A DNA stretch of 54,852 bases from CAITQP01 sp964387965 (GTDB lineage Bacteria > Patescibacteriota > Minisyncoccia > Phycocordibacterales > UBA9973): the NCBI GenBank assembly GCA_964387965.1, contig CAYLXO010000003.1, forward strand, positions 1-54,852, in the 5' to 3' direction. The first letter of the stretch is position 1; the number at the start of each line of letters is the position of its first letter. A program made the translations under genes and the position numbers. The notes beneath the pieces were generated by a model. It saw only the letters and a list, made by a program, of their open reading frames with translations. It did not search any database and was not told the DNA's origin. Of this stretch, positions 42,626-50,838 are shown piece by piece.

Positions 42626-43150
42626 TTAGTTCTTACAAAATATCATACCATAGTGATAATCTCCGGCATCGATATCTTTTTCTTTTTTAAACCCATGTCG
42701 TTCAAAAAGTGCACATGTTGCTTTCTCGTCAACACGATGATGAGGATGTGGACCAAAATCTGTATCATTATGCCAGTCAATTACCATAACTTTTCCTCCA
42801 GGACGAAGCATGCGCTTTATTTCTTTTACAAAATTTTCTCGATCATCAATTTGAAACAAAATATTTGAAGCAATTGCTTTATCCAAACTCGCATCAGAAA
42901 GTGGCACTCCTTTTGGTGAAGACAAATCTCCCCAAATAGGATGCACGTTTGTATGACCGAGGTGCTTTGCCTCTGCTACTAGGCGTGAGAGCATTTCTTT
43001 TTCGATATCAACGGCAAATAGTCTGCCTCCTTCAAGCCGAGGGGCAGCATGCAAAGCAAAATGACCTGATCCTGTTCCAAGATCAGCCACGTCTTGTGCT
43101 CCGTACACTCCAAACTGGCGAAGTGCGTCGAGTGGGTCAAGAAATCGCAT
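42626..43150 (-). CDS. Class I SAM-dependent methyltransferase
   Basis: The 174-residue protein has the Rossmann motif I VADLGTGSGHFALHAA (about 21-36), motif II AVDIEKEML, the LDKAIASNILFQI strand and LRPGGKVMVIDW. These are the landmarks of small-molecule or UbiE-like methyltransferases. The substrate is unknown. The ATG at 43150 has TACAAT 6 nt before it and is the first gene of the pilin-like operon. The assembly gap lies just upstream, but the coding part is complete. Confidence 0.87.
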   Translation of the reverse strand: MRFLDPLDALRQFGVYGAQDVADLGTGSGHFALHAAPRLEGGRLFAVDIEKEMLSRLVAEAKHLGHTNVHPIWGDLSSPKGVPLSDASLDKAIASNILFQIDDRENFVKEIKRMLRPGGKVMVIDWHNDTDFGPHPHHRVDEKATCALFERHGFKKEKDIDAGDYHYGMIFCKN

Positions 43151-43351
43151 AAAACTATTGTAACACAATAGCAAAAAAGAAACTGTGTATATTTTTNNNN
43201 NNNNNNNNNNNNNNNNNNNNNNNNNNNNNNNNNNNNNNNNNNNNNNNNNNNNNNNNNNNNNNNNNNNNNNNNNNNNNNNNNNNNNNNNNNNNNNNNAAAT
43301 CGCATAAAACTATTGTAACACAATAGCAAAAAAGAAACTGTGTATATTTTT
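43142..43351. other. Assembly gap (100 N) flanked by a 55-nt exact duplication
   Basis: N bases fill 43197-43296. The 55 nt before the gap (43142-43196) are repeated exactly after it (43297-43351). This looks like two contigs that overlap by one k-mer of 55 and were scaffolded with a fixed gap. The true genome probably lacks the Ns and one copy. Confidence 0.85.
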
Positions 43352-43367
43352 TGATTGTTCCAAAAAT

Positions 43368-43396
43368 TTGACTTATCAATCAAAATGTATTATGGT
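43368..43396 (+). promoter_or_regulatory. Predicted promoter of the secreted protein gene at 43432
   Basis: TTGACT (368-373) with TATGGT (391-396, +43000) at 17-nt spacing, or TATTAT at 14 nt. The -35 region again contains TTGA and a later TCAA. The leader would be about 30 nt. Confidence 0.45.
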
Positions 43397-43431
43397 AACA
43401 AAAATCATTGTTAACCAAACTGTTTGAAAAA

Positions 43432-44208
43432 ATGAAGAAAAAACTGATGCTTATAGCATTTCTCGCAACCGTTAACATGTGCACGTATGCACAACAAAAA
43501 GAGCCTACCCAAATAAAGGTAATGATGGGAGGAAAGGAATACGTTCTTTCACCTGCCCCGCAAGTTATGAAGAAAAGCGGGCCACCAAAAAACGTAAAAC
43601 CGAAACCCTCAGTTGAAAAAAAGGATACTACTGTCGTAACATCAGCAGTATCTACAAAAAAACCAGAAACGGCTTCATCTATCCATGCGCAATATGCACA
43701 TGGAAATGTTGTCGTAAACGGCAATGTTACGGGCACTGTAACCGTAAACATAATCACTAATGTTGGCGACACAGCACCAAAAGTTACTATTGTTAGGGAT
43801 TCAACCATTTCGCAAAAACCGGCCCCTGCAAAACCTATCTATGTATGTGTTCGTACCCAGTCATACATAAGTTTCCTTGATTCACGTAAAAAAGAAAGGA
43901 TAAAACCTAAAGAATACGTGTATCAAGATTACGAACCAACCCAATCTTTCAGACTAATAAAAAAGCGTCTTCAAAAAGCGCTCTATAGTTTGAATAATGC
44001 TGCTGGAACTTCAGAGTTTTTACTCACTGAAGCGGGACAAAATTTGCTTTTACTCGAACGTGGCGCACACAACATAATTAATGTTGAAAATGCCGGCATC
44101 ATAGATATATATCTTGATGACATCGGAAGAATAATTGCAGATTTTCACAGTGAACGGTATTCCGGGACTGACTACACCGGCAAAATGCGGATCTTTTACC
44201 GCAAATAA
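43432..44208 (+). CDS. Secreted protein of unknown function
   Basis: The 258-residue protein has a signal peptide (MKKKLMLIAFLATVNMCTYA, cleavage near AQQ) and a Lys/Pro/Thr-rich segment (about 50-85). A short beta-like region (GNVVVNGNVTGTVTVNIITN) follows, and then a C-terminal domain of about 120 residues with Tyr, Lys and Glu. It shares the AQQ signal-peptide end with the gene at 18606. The C-terminal region RLIKKRLQKALYSLNNAAGTSEFLL has no recognised match. It is a single-gene unit with its own terminator. The ATG at 43432 is chosen over an upstream ATG because it begins the signal peptide. Confidence 0.65.
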   Translation: MKKKLMLIAFLATVNMCTYAQQKEPTQIKVMMGGKEYVLSPAPQVMKKSGPPKNVKPKPSVEKKDTTVVTSAVSTKKPETASSIHAQYAHGNVVVNGNVTGTVTVNIITNVGDTAPKVTIVRDSTISQKPAPAKPIYVCVRTQSYISFLDSRKKERIKPKEYVYQDYEPTQSFRLIKKRLQKALYSLNNAAGTSEFLLTEAGQNLLLLERGAHNIINVENAGIIDIYLDDIGRIIADFHSERYSGTDYTGKMRIFYRK

Positions 44209-44234
44209 TTTTCTTCTATATACAACCTTATGAA

Positions 44235-44272
44235 AAAAATCAGCCTATCACTATGCAACAGGGCTGATTTTT
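44235..44272. terminator. Bidirectional terminator before gyrA end
   Basis: AAAAATCAGCC (235-245) pairs with GGCTGATTTTT (262-272, +44000) around a 16-nt loop, between the converging secreted-protein gene and gyrA. Confidence 0.75.
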
Positions 44273-44289
44273 CCGTTTATATATGTTTT

Positions 44290-46764
44290 TTACAAACACG
44301 TAATCGAAGCTACCTTATCTCCCGCACGAAGCTTCATGATTGAAACTCCTTGTGTCTGCCTCCCGAGTTTTGGTACAGATTCAAGTGCGGTGCGAATCAC
44401 TTGTCCTTTCTGACTCATTGCAATAAGTTCTGCCTCATCAGTAATCACGCGCGCCATAATGATGTCCCCTGTCTTTGGTGTTACTTTCGCAGTTTTGATT
44501 CCAGATCCTCCACGCTTTTGTACCTTGTATTCTTTAAGTACTGTTTTCTTTCCGAGTCCATTTGCAGACATTACAAGAAGTGCTGCGCTATCTTTTGTTT
44601 CTTTTTTTACAACATCAAATCCGACAATTGTATCTCCTTTTCCAAGCTTCATTCCACGGACACCACCTGCAGTACGTCCCATCTCGCGAATATCGCTCTC
44701 CTTAAAGCGAACACTTTGACCTTTTTGTGTGGCGAGCATGATTTCGTCTCCTTTTTCTACAAGTTGTGCTCCACGAAGACTATCGTTCTTGTCGAGCTTG
44801 ATTGCAATAATTCCGCTACGACGGACGTCAGCAAACTGCTTTGCATTCATTTTCTTTCCAGTACCATTTTCTGTCATAAGGAAGAGGAATTGATCTTTTC
44901 CTTTTTCTGCTTTTGGCACAGGAAGAATTGACATAACTTTTTCATCACCACCAAGTGAAATAAAATTCATGATAGATTTTCCTTTTGTTGCTCGCTTTCC
45001 TTCTGGAATGTCGTACATCTTTATCTGATACGCCTTTCCGAGGTTTGTGAAGAAAAGAAGATCATCATGTGTATTTGCAGAAAGAAGCATTGTGACAAAG
45101 TCTTCTTCTTTTGTCTCAAGATCAACAACTCCAACACCGCCACGCTTCTGTGCGCGGTATTCAGATGGATCAGTACGTTTGACGTATCCTCCTGCAGTAA
45201 ATACGAGCATTGATTCTTTTTCAGGAACAAGATCCTCGTCAGTAATTTCTTTTACGCCACCTTTAATAACGCGTGTTTTTCGATCATCACCATATTTTTC
45301 GCGAAGATCTGAAAGTTCTTTTGAGATAACTCCCATCATTTTCTTTGCAGAACCAAGAATTGATTTTAATTCCGCAATGAGTTCCTGTTTTTCTTTGAGT
45401 TCTTGCTCCACTGCCTTTCGCTCAAGACCAGCAAGTTTTTGCAATCGCATTTCGAGAATTGCAGTTGCCTGCAAATCAGAAAACTTAAACTCTTTCATAA
45501 GATTGAGTTTCGCGAGTGCCGCATCTTTTGACGCACGGATAACAGAAATAACACGATCGATATGGTCAAGCGCCTTCTTAAGACCGAGCAAAATATGCTC
45601 TCGTTCTTCAGCTTTGCGCAAATCATACGCAGTGCGTCGCTTTACGACATCCTTTCGGTGTTTTACGAATTCATCGAGAATACCTTTGAGAGATAGTGTC
45701 TGTGGTACACCATCAACAAGCGCAACCATGTTGAAGTGGAATGCCTGCTCAAGCTGTGTGTGTTTGTATAAATAGTTGAGAACTTTTTGAGGAAATACTC
45801 CTTGTTTGAGATCAATCACGATACGAATATCTTTTGATGATTCGTCACGAAGACCCTTGATTCCTTCAACTTTTTTCTCTTGTGCGAGTTCGGCAATAGA
45901 TTGAATGAGGTTTGATTTGTTTACACGATATGGAATCGAAGTGATAACGATCTGTGATTGACCTTGCTTCTGTTCAACAATTTCAGCTTCTCCACGAGTA
46001 ACAACTCCTCCACGTCCACTTGAATATGCGTGATACATGTCCTTTGTGCCATACACAAGTCCACCGGTTGGAAAATCTGGACCTTTTACAAACTGCATCA
46101 AATCTTCTGTCGTTGCTTCCTCGTTGTCTATAAGGTGAAGTGTCGCATCAATAACTTCTGTAATATTGTGTGGCGCAATGTTTGTTGCCATTCCAACAGC
46201 AATTCCAAGTGTTCCATTCAATAGAAGATTTGGAACTCCGGCTGGAAGCACAATCGGCTCTTTGAGTGTTGCATCATAGTTTGGACGAAAATCTACTGTT
46301 TCTTTTTCAAGATCACGCAAAAGATCTCCGGCAAGCTTTGACATCTTTGCTTCGGTGTAACGCATCGCAGCAGCATTGTCTCCATCGATTGATCCGAAGT
46401 TTCCTTGTCCGATTATAAGTGGATAGCGAAGAGAAAAATCTTGCGCCATTCCCACCATCGAGTCATACACTGCAACATCACCGTGTGGGTGATATTTTCC
46501 GAGTACATCTCCCACCACCGCTGCAGACTTTTTTGTTTTTGCAGAAGATGTGAGCCCCATTTCATGCATAGCATACAAAATACGGCGGTGCACTGGCTTA
46601 AGTCCATCACGTACATCAGGAAGTGCACGCGCTGTAATAACAGACATCGCATAACTGATATACGATGTGCGCATTTCTTTTGTAATACTTTGCGAGATTA
46701 CTGACCCTGTAGCGATTGCTGGTACTTCTTTCTCACTATCGTTCGGTGTGTTCTTTTTTGCCAT
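44290..46764 (-). CDS. gyrA: DNA gyrase subunit A
   Basis: GyrA cuts and passes double-stranded DNA, and with GyrB introduces negative supercoils. The 824-residue protein has SYAMSVITARALPDVRDGLKPVHRRILYAM and the catalytic tyrosine in AAMRYTEAKM (about residue 127). A long coiled coil follows, then a six-bladed C-terminal beta-pinwheel with repeated GG.GV or GG.R motifs. The GyrA-box position reads QKRGGVG rather than QRRGGKG, so ParC-like relaxation cannot be excluded. gyrB is not in the window. Confidence 0.95.
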   Translation of the reverse strand: MAKKNTPNDSEKEVPAIATGSVISQSITKEMRTSYISYAMSVITARALPDVRDGLKPVHRRILYAMHEMGLTSSAKTKKSAAVVGDVLGKYHPHGDVAVYDSMVGMAQDFSLRYPLIIGQGNFGSIDGDNAAAMRYTEAKMSKLAGDLLRDLEKETVDFRPNYDATLKEPIVLPAGVPNLLLNGTLGIAVGMATNIAPHNITEVIDATLHLIDNEEATTEDLMQFVKGPDFPTGGLVYGTKDMYHAYSSGRGGVVTRGEAEIVEQKQGQSQIVITSIPYRVNKSNLIQSIAELAQEKKVEGIKGLRDESSKDIRIVIDLKQGVFPQKVLNYLYKHTQLEQAFHFNMVALVDGVPQTLSLKGILDEFVKHRKDVVKRRTAYDLRKAEEREHILLGLKKALDHIDRVISVIRASKDAALAKLNLMKEFKFSDLQATAILEMRLQKLAGLERKAVEQELKEKQELIAELKSILGSAKKMMGVISKELSDLREKYGDDRKTRVIKGGVKEITDEDLVPEKESMLVFTAGGYVKRTDPSEYRAQKRGGVGVVDLETKEEDFVTMLLSANTHDDLLFFTNLGKAYQIKMYDIPEGKRATKGKSIMNFISLGGDEKVMSILPVPKAEKGKDQFLFLMTENGTGKKMNAKQFADVRRSGIIAIKLDKNDSLRGAQLVEKGDEIMLATQKGQSVRFKESDIREMGRTAGGVRGMKLGKGDTIVGFDVVKKETKDSAALLVMSANGLGKKTVLKEYKVQKRGGSGIKTAKVTPKTGDIIMARVITDEAELIAMSQKGQVIRTALESVPKLGRQTQGVSIMKLRAGDKVASITCL

Positions 46765-46794
46765 ATTATGTGCGGAATTATATCACAAATACTA

Positions 46795-47013
46795 CTAATC
46801 ATTAAGTGGCGGCTTCTGACTAAAGGTAGACTTAATCATACTTTGAAAAATTCCTACAGTCGATGCTGTTTCTTTGTCTTTTCCTGGAAACAAATTTCCG
46901 ATGAGAGCTGCGAGCAGTAAAACAATAGGAATAGCTACGACAAGCGAGCCTATCAAGATACGCTCTCGTACTTTCTGTGGCTTCTGTCTTAACTTTTGCA
47001 CAATATGTGTCAT
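46795..47013 (-). CDS. Small single-pass membrane protein
   Basis: The 72-residue protein has a basic N-terminus (about 1-18), one transmembrane helix (about 19-43) and a polar tail. Its ATG overlaps the stop of the MBL-like gene by one base (TAATG), so the two are translationally coupled. The function is unknown. It ends 30 nt before the gyrA start region. Confidence 0.6.
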   Translation of the reverse strand: MTHIVQKLRQKPQKVRERILIGSLVVAIPIVLLLAALIGNLFPGKDKETASTVGIFQSMIKSTFSQKPPLND

Positions 47014-47612
47014 TAGCTTTCAGCTAGAACAATGACTTCCCCTTCTTTAGATTCAATTTCTTTTCGGCGAATAGTGAGTTTGTCGAGTGGTTCTACTTTG
47101 TCTTCACCAGCTTCTTTCAAAAAAGTTTTCAAATTATCTTTTGTATAATCCATCGGGATGATTATTTTTGGTTCAATAGCTACTGCCACCTTGTTTGCAT
47201 TTGCAGCTCCAAGTGTAGAAATCGGAACGAACAAAATATCTGAGTTTGTAAGTACTTCCATTTCAGCTGCTAGTAGTGGACGATTGATTGGACCTAGAAA
47301 TCCGAGTTTTGTATCTTCAAATACAAAAGAGTAAACAGCTGTATTAAATTCTTTTCCATCAATTTCTGTTTTTGTTCCCTTTCCTTGTACCGAAATTCCA
47401 GCATGTTCATATTCTCCTGGGCCTGAAACACAGAATGGAACAGTCTCTCCGTGAGAAACACGATCAAATCCGTTATAGAGCGGATGATTTGTCGTAGAAA
47501 GTGCAAGCACTGATCCAAACTTTGATGGATATTTTTCTGGTGGATTAATTGCAATAACTGTATCGCCCTGCGCGATCTTGAAAAACTGGTTGCCGAAGTA
47601 CGTGATTATCAT
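47013..47612 (-). CDS. MBL-fold-like protein with degenerate metal site
   Basis: The 199-residue protein has the outline of UlaG-type metallo-beta-lactamase-fold hydrolases: an ITYFGNQFFKI first strand, an 'IAINPPEK' strand and loop, GPGEYEHAGISVQG, and a late IIPMDY segment. The metal-binding HxHxDH motif is replaced by TTNHPLYNG, so metal binding is doubtful. TATACT lies exactly 6 nt before the ATG, and it is co-expressed with the small membrane protein. Activity is uncertain. Confidence 0.65.
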   Translation of the reverse strand: MIITYFGNQFFKIAQGDTVIAINPPEKYPSKFGSVLALSTTNHPLYNGFDRVSHGETVPFCVSGPGEYEHAGISVQGKGTKTEIDGKEFNTAVYSFVFEDTKLGFLGPINRPLLAAEMEVLTNSDILFVPISTLGAANANKVAVAIEPKIIIPMDYTKDNLKTFLKEAGEDKVEPLDKLTIRRKEIESKEGEVIVLAES

Positions 47613-47649
47613 GCAAAGAGTATACCTGCCTCAAAGATTTTTGGCAAAG

Positions 47650-47676
47650 AAAAAAGGCCACCTAGTGACCCCTTTT
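47650..47676 (-). terminator. Terminator after the gap-split gene
   Basis: On the minus strand, GGTCAC and GTGGCC with G-T pairs and A/T tracts form a hairpin with a 3-nt TAG loop. TTTTTTC follows. Confidence 0.65.
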
Positions 47677-47698
47677 AAAATAGTTATGAAATACCGTT

Positions 47699-48153
47699 TT
47701 ATCTGTGTTTCCAAAGTTCTTTTGGTTTGCAGTATCGTATTTCAGATACTTTTTCAAAACCAAGCTGAAAAGCTTTCGAATTCTTTCGTGTATTGGTAAA
47801 AATCTCAAATACACTGTTCAGCTTTTTTATACGGCCGGATGCAATAGTAAGCACGCCTCTCGAAAGAGATACCCCTTCGCGAGTTAGGATACTGACTGGT
47901 ACTGACTCACCTTTTGCGAGCACAATCTGGAACATTCCTTCATACGGCATCCCATTTTGGAACGACTCTTGTTGTTTTTTTGTTTTAGCTTNNNNNNNNN
48001 NNNNNNNNNNNNNNNNNNNNNNNNNNNNNNNNNNNNNNNNNNNNNNNNNNNNNNNNNNNNNNNNNNNNNNNNNNNNNNNNNNNNNNNNNNNCCTTCATAC
48101 GGCATCCCATTTTGGAACGACTCTTGTTGTTTTTTTGTTTTAGCTTTTTTCAT
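47699..48153 (-). pseudogene. 99-residue unknown gene split by an artificial assembly gap
   Basis: The ATG at 48153 and the first codons lie before the gap (minus strand), and the rest of the frame lies after it. If the duplicated 55 nt and the Ns are removed, both parts join in frame. The result is one protein of about 99 residues, from MKKAKTKKQQESFQNG to the KPKELWKHR end. It is basic and contains GVSLSRGVLTIASGRIKKLNSVFEIF. I do not recognise it. It is probably an intact gene in the real genome; the break is technical. Confidence 0.7.
47937..48146. other. Assembly gap (100 N) flanked by a 55-nt exact duplication
   Basis: N bases fill 47992-48091. The 55 nt at 47937-47991 are repeated at 48092-48146. 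The repeat length is the same as at the 43197 gap, which points to the assembly k-mer size rather than biology. Confidence 0.88.
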
Positions 48154-48232
48154 ATTTATGCGGTTACGTTAGAGAAATTTTGAGCACTCTAAAATAAAAA
48201 GGTCGTTATGTCAATCGTCACCGGTCGAACAG

Positions 48233-48261
48233 TTGCCAAATAGACATATATATAGTAGTAT
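48233..48261 (+). promoter_or_regulatory. Predicted rpsA promoter
   Basis: TTGCCA (233-238) and TAGTAT (256-261, +48000) are 17 nt apart. The leader would be about 98 nt. A 6-bp inverted repeat TAAGGG/CCCTTA at 48301-48316 lies in it. Confidence 0.5.
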
Positions 48262-48337
48262 CACTGCATTACCAGTCGGAAACGATGTGAAGAATAACCC
48301 TAAGGGAATACCCTTATACCTTCGCACGAAAAGCAAG

Positions 48338-48357
48338 TCCGCATTTGGCGGATTTTT
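48338..48357 (+). promoter_or_regulatory. Terminator-like hairpin in the rpsA leader
   Basis: TCCGC and GCGGA (338-342, 348-352) form a hairpin followed by T5, and the ATG is 8 nt later. This looks like an attenuator or a site for autoregulation of S1, a known target of feedback in other bacteria. Confidence 0.5.
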
Positions 48358-48365
48358 ATATTTCT

Positions 48366-49469
48366 ATGGCAAAAAAAGCAGAACAAGCTGTAGTCGAAGA
48401 AAAAGTACTCTCTGAGATACACACTCTCCTCGACAAAGGCACTACCCCACTTCAGGTAGATAAACTCATTGAAGGACCAGTTATCGGAATCGAAAAAGCA
48501 TCTGTATATATCGACCTTGGACCATACGGAACAGGAGTTATCTATGGACGCGAATTCCGCAACGCACGCGAAATCATCAAGAAGATGAACATCGGTGATG
48601 TTGTAAAAGCAAAAATCGTTGAAACAGAAAACGAAGATGGCTATGTAGAACTTTCTCTTAAGGAAGCAAAGCAAGCGCTCATATGGAACGAAGCTGAAAA
48701 AGCAATCAAAGAACACACAGTATTTGAACTTCCAATCAAAGATGCAAACAAAGGTGGACTCATCATTGAATGGCAAGGTATCGCGGGATTCCTTCCAGCA
48801 TCACAGCTCAAACCTGAGCACTACCCTCGCGTTGAAGATTCTGACAAGGATAAAATCTTGAAGGAACTTAAGAAACTTGTTGGAAAGAAACTCGCAGTGA
48901 CAATCGTTACTGCCCTTCCAAAAGATGGAAAGCTTATCTTCTCTGAAAAAGAAGGAAACTCAGACGAACGCCAGGCAGTTGTTGGAAAGTACGCTCTTGG
49001 AGATGAACTCGAAACAACAGTCGCAGGAATCGTAGACTTCGGAGTGTTCTTGAAGGTTGAAGAAGGTCTTGAAGGTCTTGTTCACATTTCAGAACTCGAC
49101 TGGGGACTTGTTGAAGACCCACGCGCACTTTACAAAGTTGGAGACAAAGTAAAGGCAAAGGTTATCGATATCAAAGATGGAAAGATTTCTCTTTCAATCA
49201 AAGCTCTTAAGGAAAATCCTTGGAAAGAATTCGAAGGAAAACTTAAGAAAGGAGATATCGTTAAGGGTGTTGTTATCAAGTTCAACAAACACGGTGCTCT
49301 TGTTTCAATCAAGCAAGGAGTTGCCGGACTTGTACACCACTCAAACTTCGGTAGTGAAGCAAAACTTCGCGAGAAGCTCGAACTCGGTAAGACATACACA
49401 TTCCAAATTACTCTCTTTGATCCAAAGGAACAGCGCATGACGCTCACTTGGGTAGAAGACAAAAAATAA
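48366..49469 (+). CDS. rpsA: 30S ribosomal protein S1
   Basis: S1 binds mRNA and helps it onto the ribosome, mainly on long leaders. The 367-residue protein has four S1 RNA-binding domains, shorter than the six of E. coli. Typical segments are DVVKAKIVETENEDGYVELSLKEA, GIVDFGVFLKVEEGLEGLVHISELDW and GVVIKFNKHGALVSIKQGVAGLVHHS. The ATG at 48366 follows a hairpin by 8 nt; an in-frame ATG at 48345 would lie inside that hairpin and is less likely. Confidence 0.93.
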   Translation: MAKKAEQAVVEEKVLSEIHTLLDKGTTPLQVDKLIEGPVIGIEKASVYIDLGPYGTGVIYGREFRNAREIIKKMNIGDVVKAKIVETENEDGYVELSLKEAKQALIWNEAEKAIKEHTVFELPIKDANKGGLIIEWQGIAGFLPASQLKPEHYPRVEDSDKDKILKELKKLVGKKLAVTIVTALPKDGKLIFSEKEGNSDERQAVVGKYALGDELETTVAGIVDFGVFLKVEEGLEGLVHISELDWGLVEDPRALYKVGDKVKAKVIDIKDGKISLSIKALKENPWKEFEGKLKKGDIVKGVVIKFNKHGALVSIKQGVAGLVHHSNFGSEAKLREKLELGKTYTFQITLFDPKEQRMTLTWVEDKK

Positions 49470-49470
49470 T

Positions 49471-49508
49471 AAAAACAAAAAATCCCCATACGGGGATTTT
49501 TTGTTTTT
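49471..49508. terminator. Bidirectional terminator between rpsA and pth
   Basis: A long symmetric hairpin with a CCCC/GGGG core, ATAC loop and A-rich/T-rich flanks lies between the converging genes. Confidence 0.9.
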
Positions 49509-50094
49509 AATTATACAAACTCATCATCTTATCTTTGCCCTCTTCGGAAAAACACACAAGCGCTTCTGCAATTTTTTTTGTTATTTTCTTAAGTTCAACT
49601 ACTTCAGCTTCTTTAAAGTCTTTCATGAGAAAATCGATAACAGGTTTTTCGCCATGGGGCTTCTTGAGTTTTCCTCCTGGGGTTTCTGGAGAAACGCCAA
49701 CACGAATACGCAAAAATTCTCGTGACTTAAGCGCTTTTATAATATCTGCAAGTCCGTTATGTCCCCCGTCACCGCGATCAAACGAAATTTTTATTCGTCC
49801 GATTGGTAAATCGAGGTCATCGTAAATAACAACAAGGCGTTCCAAATCTTTTTTGCTCTTAATAAGTGGCTTTACACTGCCACCCGAATTATTCATAAAA
49901 TTATCTGGAGCGACAAATTGAAATTTTGTCTTTTCAATTTTGCCCGTTGACCACAATGCTCGAGTTTTCTTGTCAGAATACCAGTCAGAAAAATCGTACT
50001 TTTTTGCAAGCATTTCAAGAACAATACGTCCTGTATTGTGTCGACTTTTTGAGTATTCTTCTCCTGGATTACCAAGACCAACGACTACTATCAT
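49507..50094 (-). CDS. pth: Peptidyl-tRNA hydrolase
   Basis: Pth frees tRNA from dropped-off peptidyl-tRNA. The 195-residue protein has VVGLGNPGEEYSKSRHNTG (catalytic His near residue 19), PDNFMNNSGGSV and YDDLDLPIGRIKISFDRGDGGHNGLADI. The ATG at 50094 is chosen because TATAGT, preceded by TGG, lies 6 nt before it. A longer frame to 50145 would start inside the promoter. Confidence 0.95.
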   Translation of the reverse strand: MIVVVGLGNPGEEYSKSRHNTGRIVLEMLAKKYDFSDWYSDKKTRALWSTGKIEKTKFQFVAPDNFMNNSGGSVKPLIKSKKDLERLVVIYDDLDLPIGRIKISFDRGDGGHNGLADIIKALKSREFLRIRVGVSPETPGGKLKKPHGEKPVIDFLMKDFKEAEVVELKKITKKIAEALVCFSEEGKDKMMSLYN

Positions 50095-50190
50095 GCAGAT
50101 ACTATACCATGACGCCACAAAACAGCATTTTTGAAATACCATCAAAATTGGGTTGGTGTCAATAGGTATTCTATATTAGAATTTACATCT

Positions 50191-50808
50191 ATGAATGAAA
50201 ACATTGACTCCGTCAATATGGGAACAGACACTGGCGCCTCAAATGCTCCAGTAGCCCCGAAGAAGCGTTCGGGATTTTTCGAGTTTGCTCGTTTTATTAT
50301 TACAGTCGTTGTTATCGTCGTGGTTGTCCGCGTATTTATCGCCCAGCCATTTATTGTTTCGGGTTCGTCAATGGTACCAACATTTAAAAATGCTGACTAC
50401 CTTATTGTCGACGAATTGAGCTACCGATTTAAAGAGCCAGAGCGTGGTGATGTACTCATCTTCCATCCACCGATTGATAAGGGCGTATTCTTTATAAAAC
50501 GCATCATCGGAGTTCCAGGAGATACTGTTTTGATAAACAATGGTGTGATAACAATAACAAACAAAGAGCATCCAAACGGAATCGTTCTTACCGAACCGTA
50601 CATTTCAAAAGATACTACAACTGCCCATTACAACGTCACAGTTACTGAAGGAAATTACTTTGTTATGGGAGACAACCGTCCAGCCAGTTATGACTCACGA
50701 GGCTGGGGACTTCTTCCAAAAGAAAATATTACTGGTCGTGCATTCCTCCGTCTCTTCCCTCTTTCTGAGATCGGAATATTCCCCGGAGAACACGAGAGCC
50801 CATTTTAG
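50191..50808 (+). CDS. lepB: Signal peptidase I
   Basis: LepB cuts signal peptides from exported proteins. The 205-residue protein has a cytoplasmic N-terminus, one transmembrane helix (about 32-50), the catalytic Ser in SGSSMVPT (about residue 60), the catalytic Lys in FIKRIIGVPGD (about 103) and the GDNRPASYDSRGWG box. It is the likely processing enzyme for the many exported proteins in this window. The ATG at 50191 gives a clean N-terminus; the frame upstream is not protein-like. Confidence 0.95.
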   Translation: MNENIDSVNMGTDTGASNAPVAPKKRSGFFEFARFIITVVVIVVVVRVFIAQPFIVSGSSMVPTFKNADYLIVDELSYRFKEPERGDVLIFHPPIDKGVFFIKRIIGVPGDTVLINNGVITITNKEHPNGIVLTEPYISKDTTTAHYNVTVTEGNYFVMGDNRPASYDSRGWGLLPKENITGRAFLRLFPLSEIGIFPGEHESPF

Positions 50809-50838
50809 AAAAATTATTAATTCATCTACTACAATCAT

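Noticed and set aside
43408..43431. Upstream ATG of the secreted protein at 43432
   Set aside because: The extra eight residues come before a typical signal-peptide start and would weaken it.
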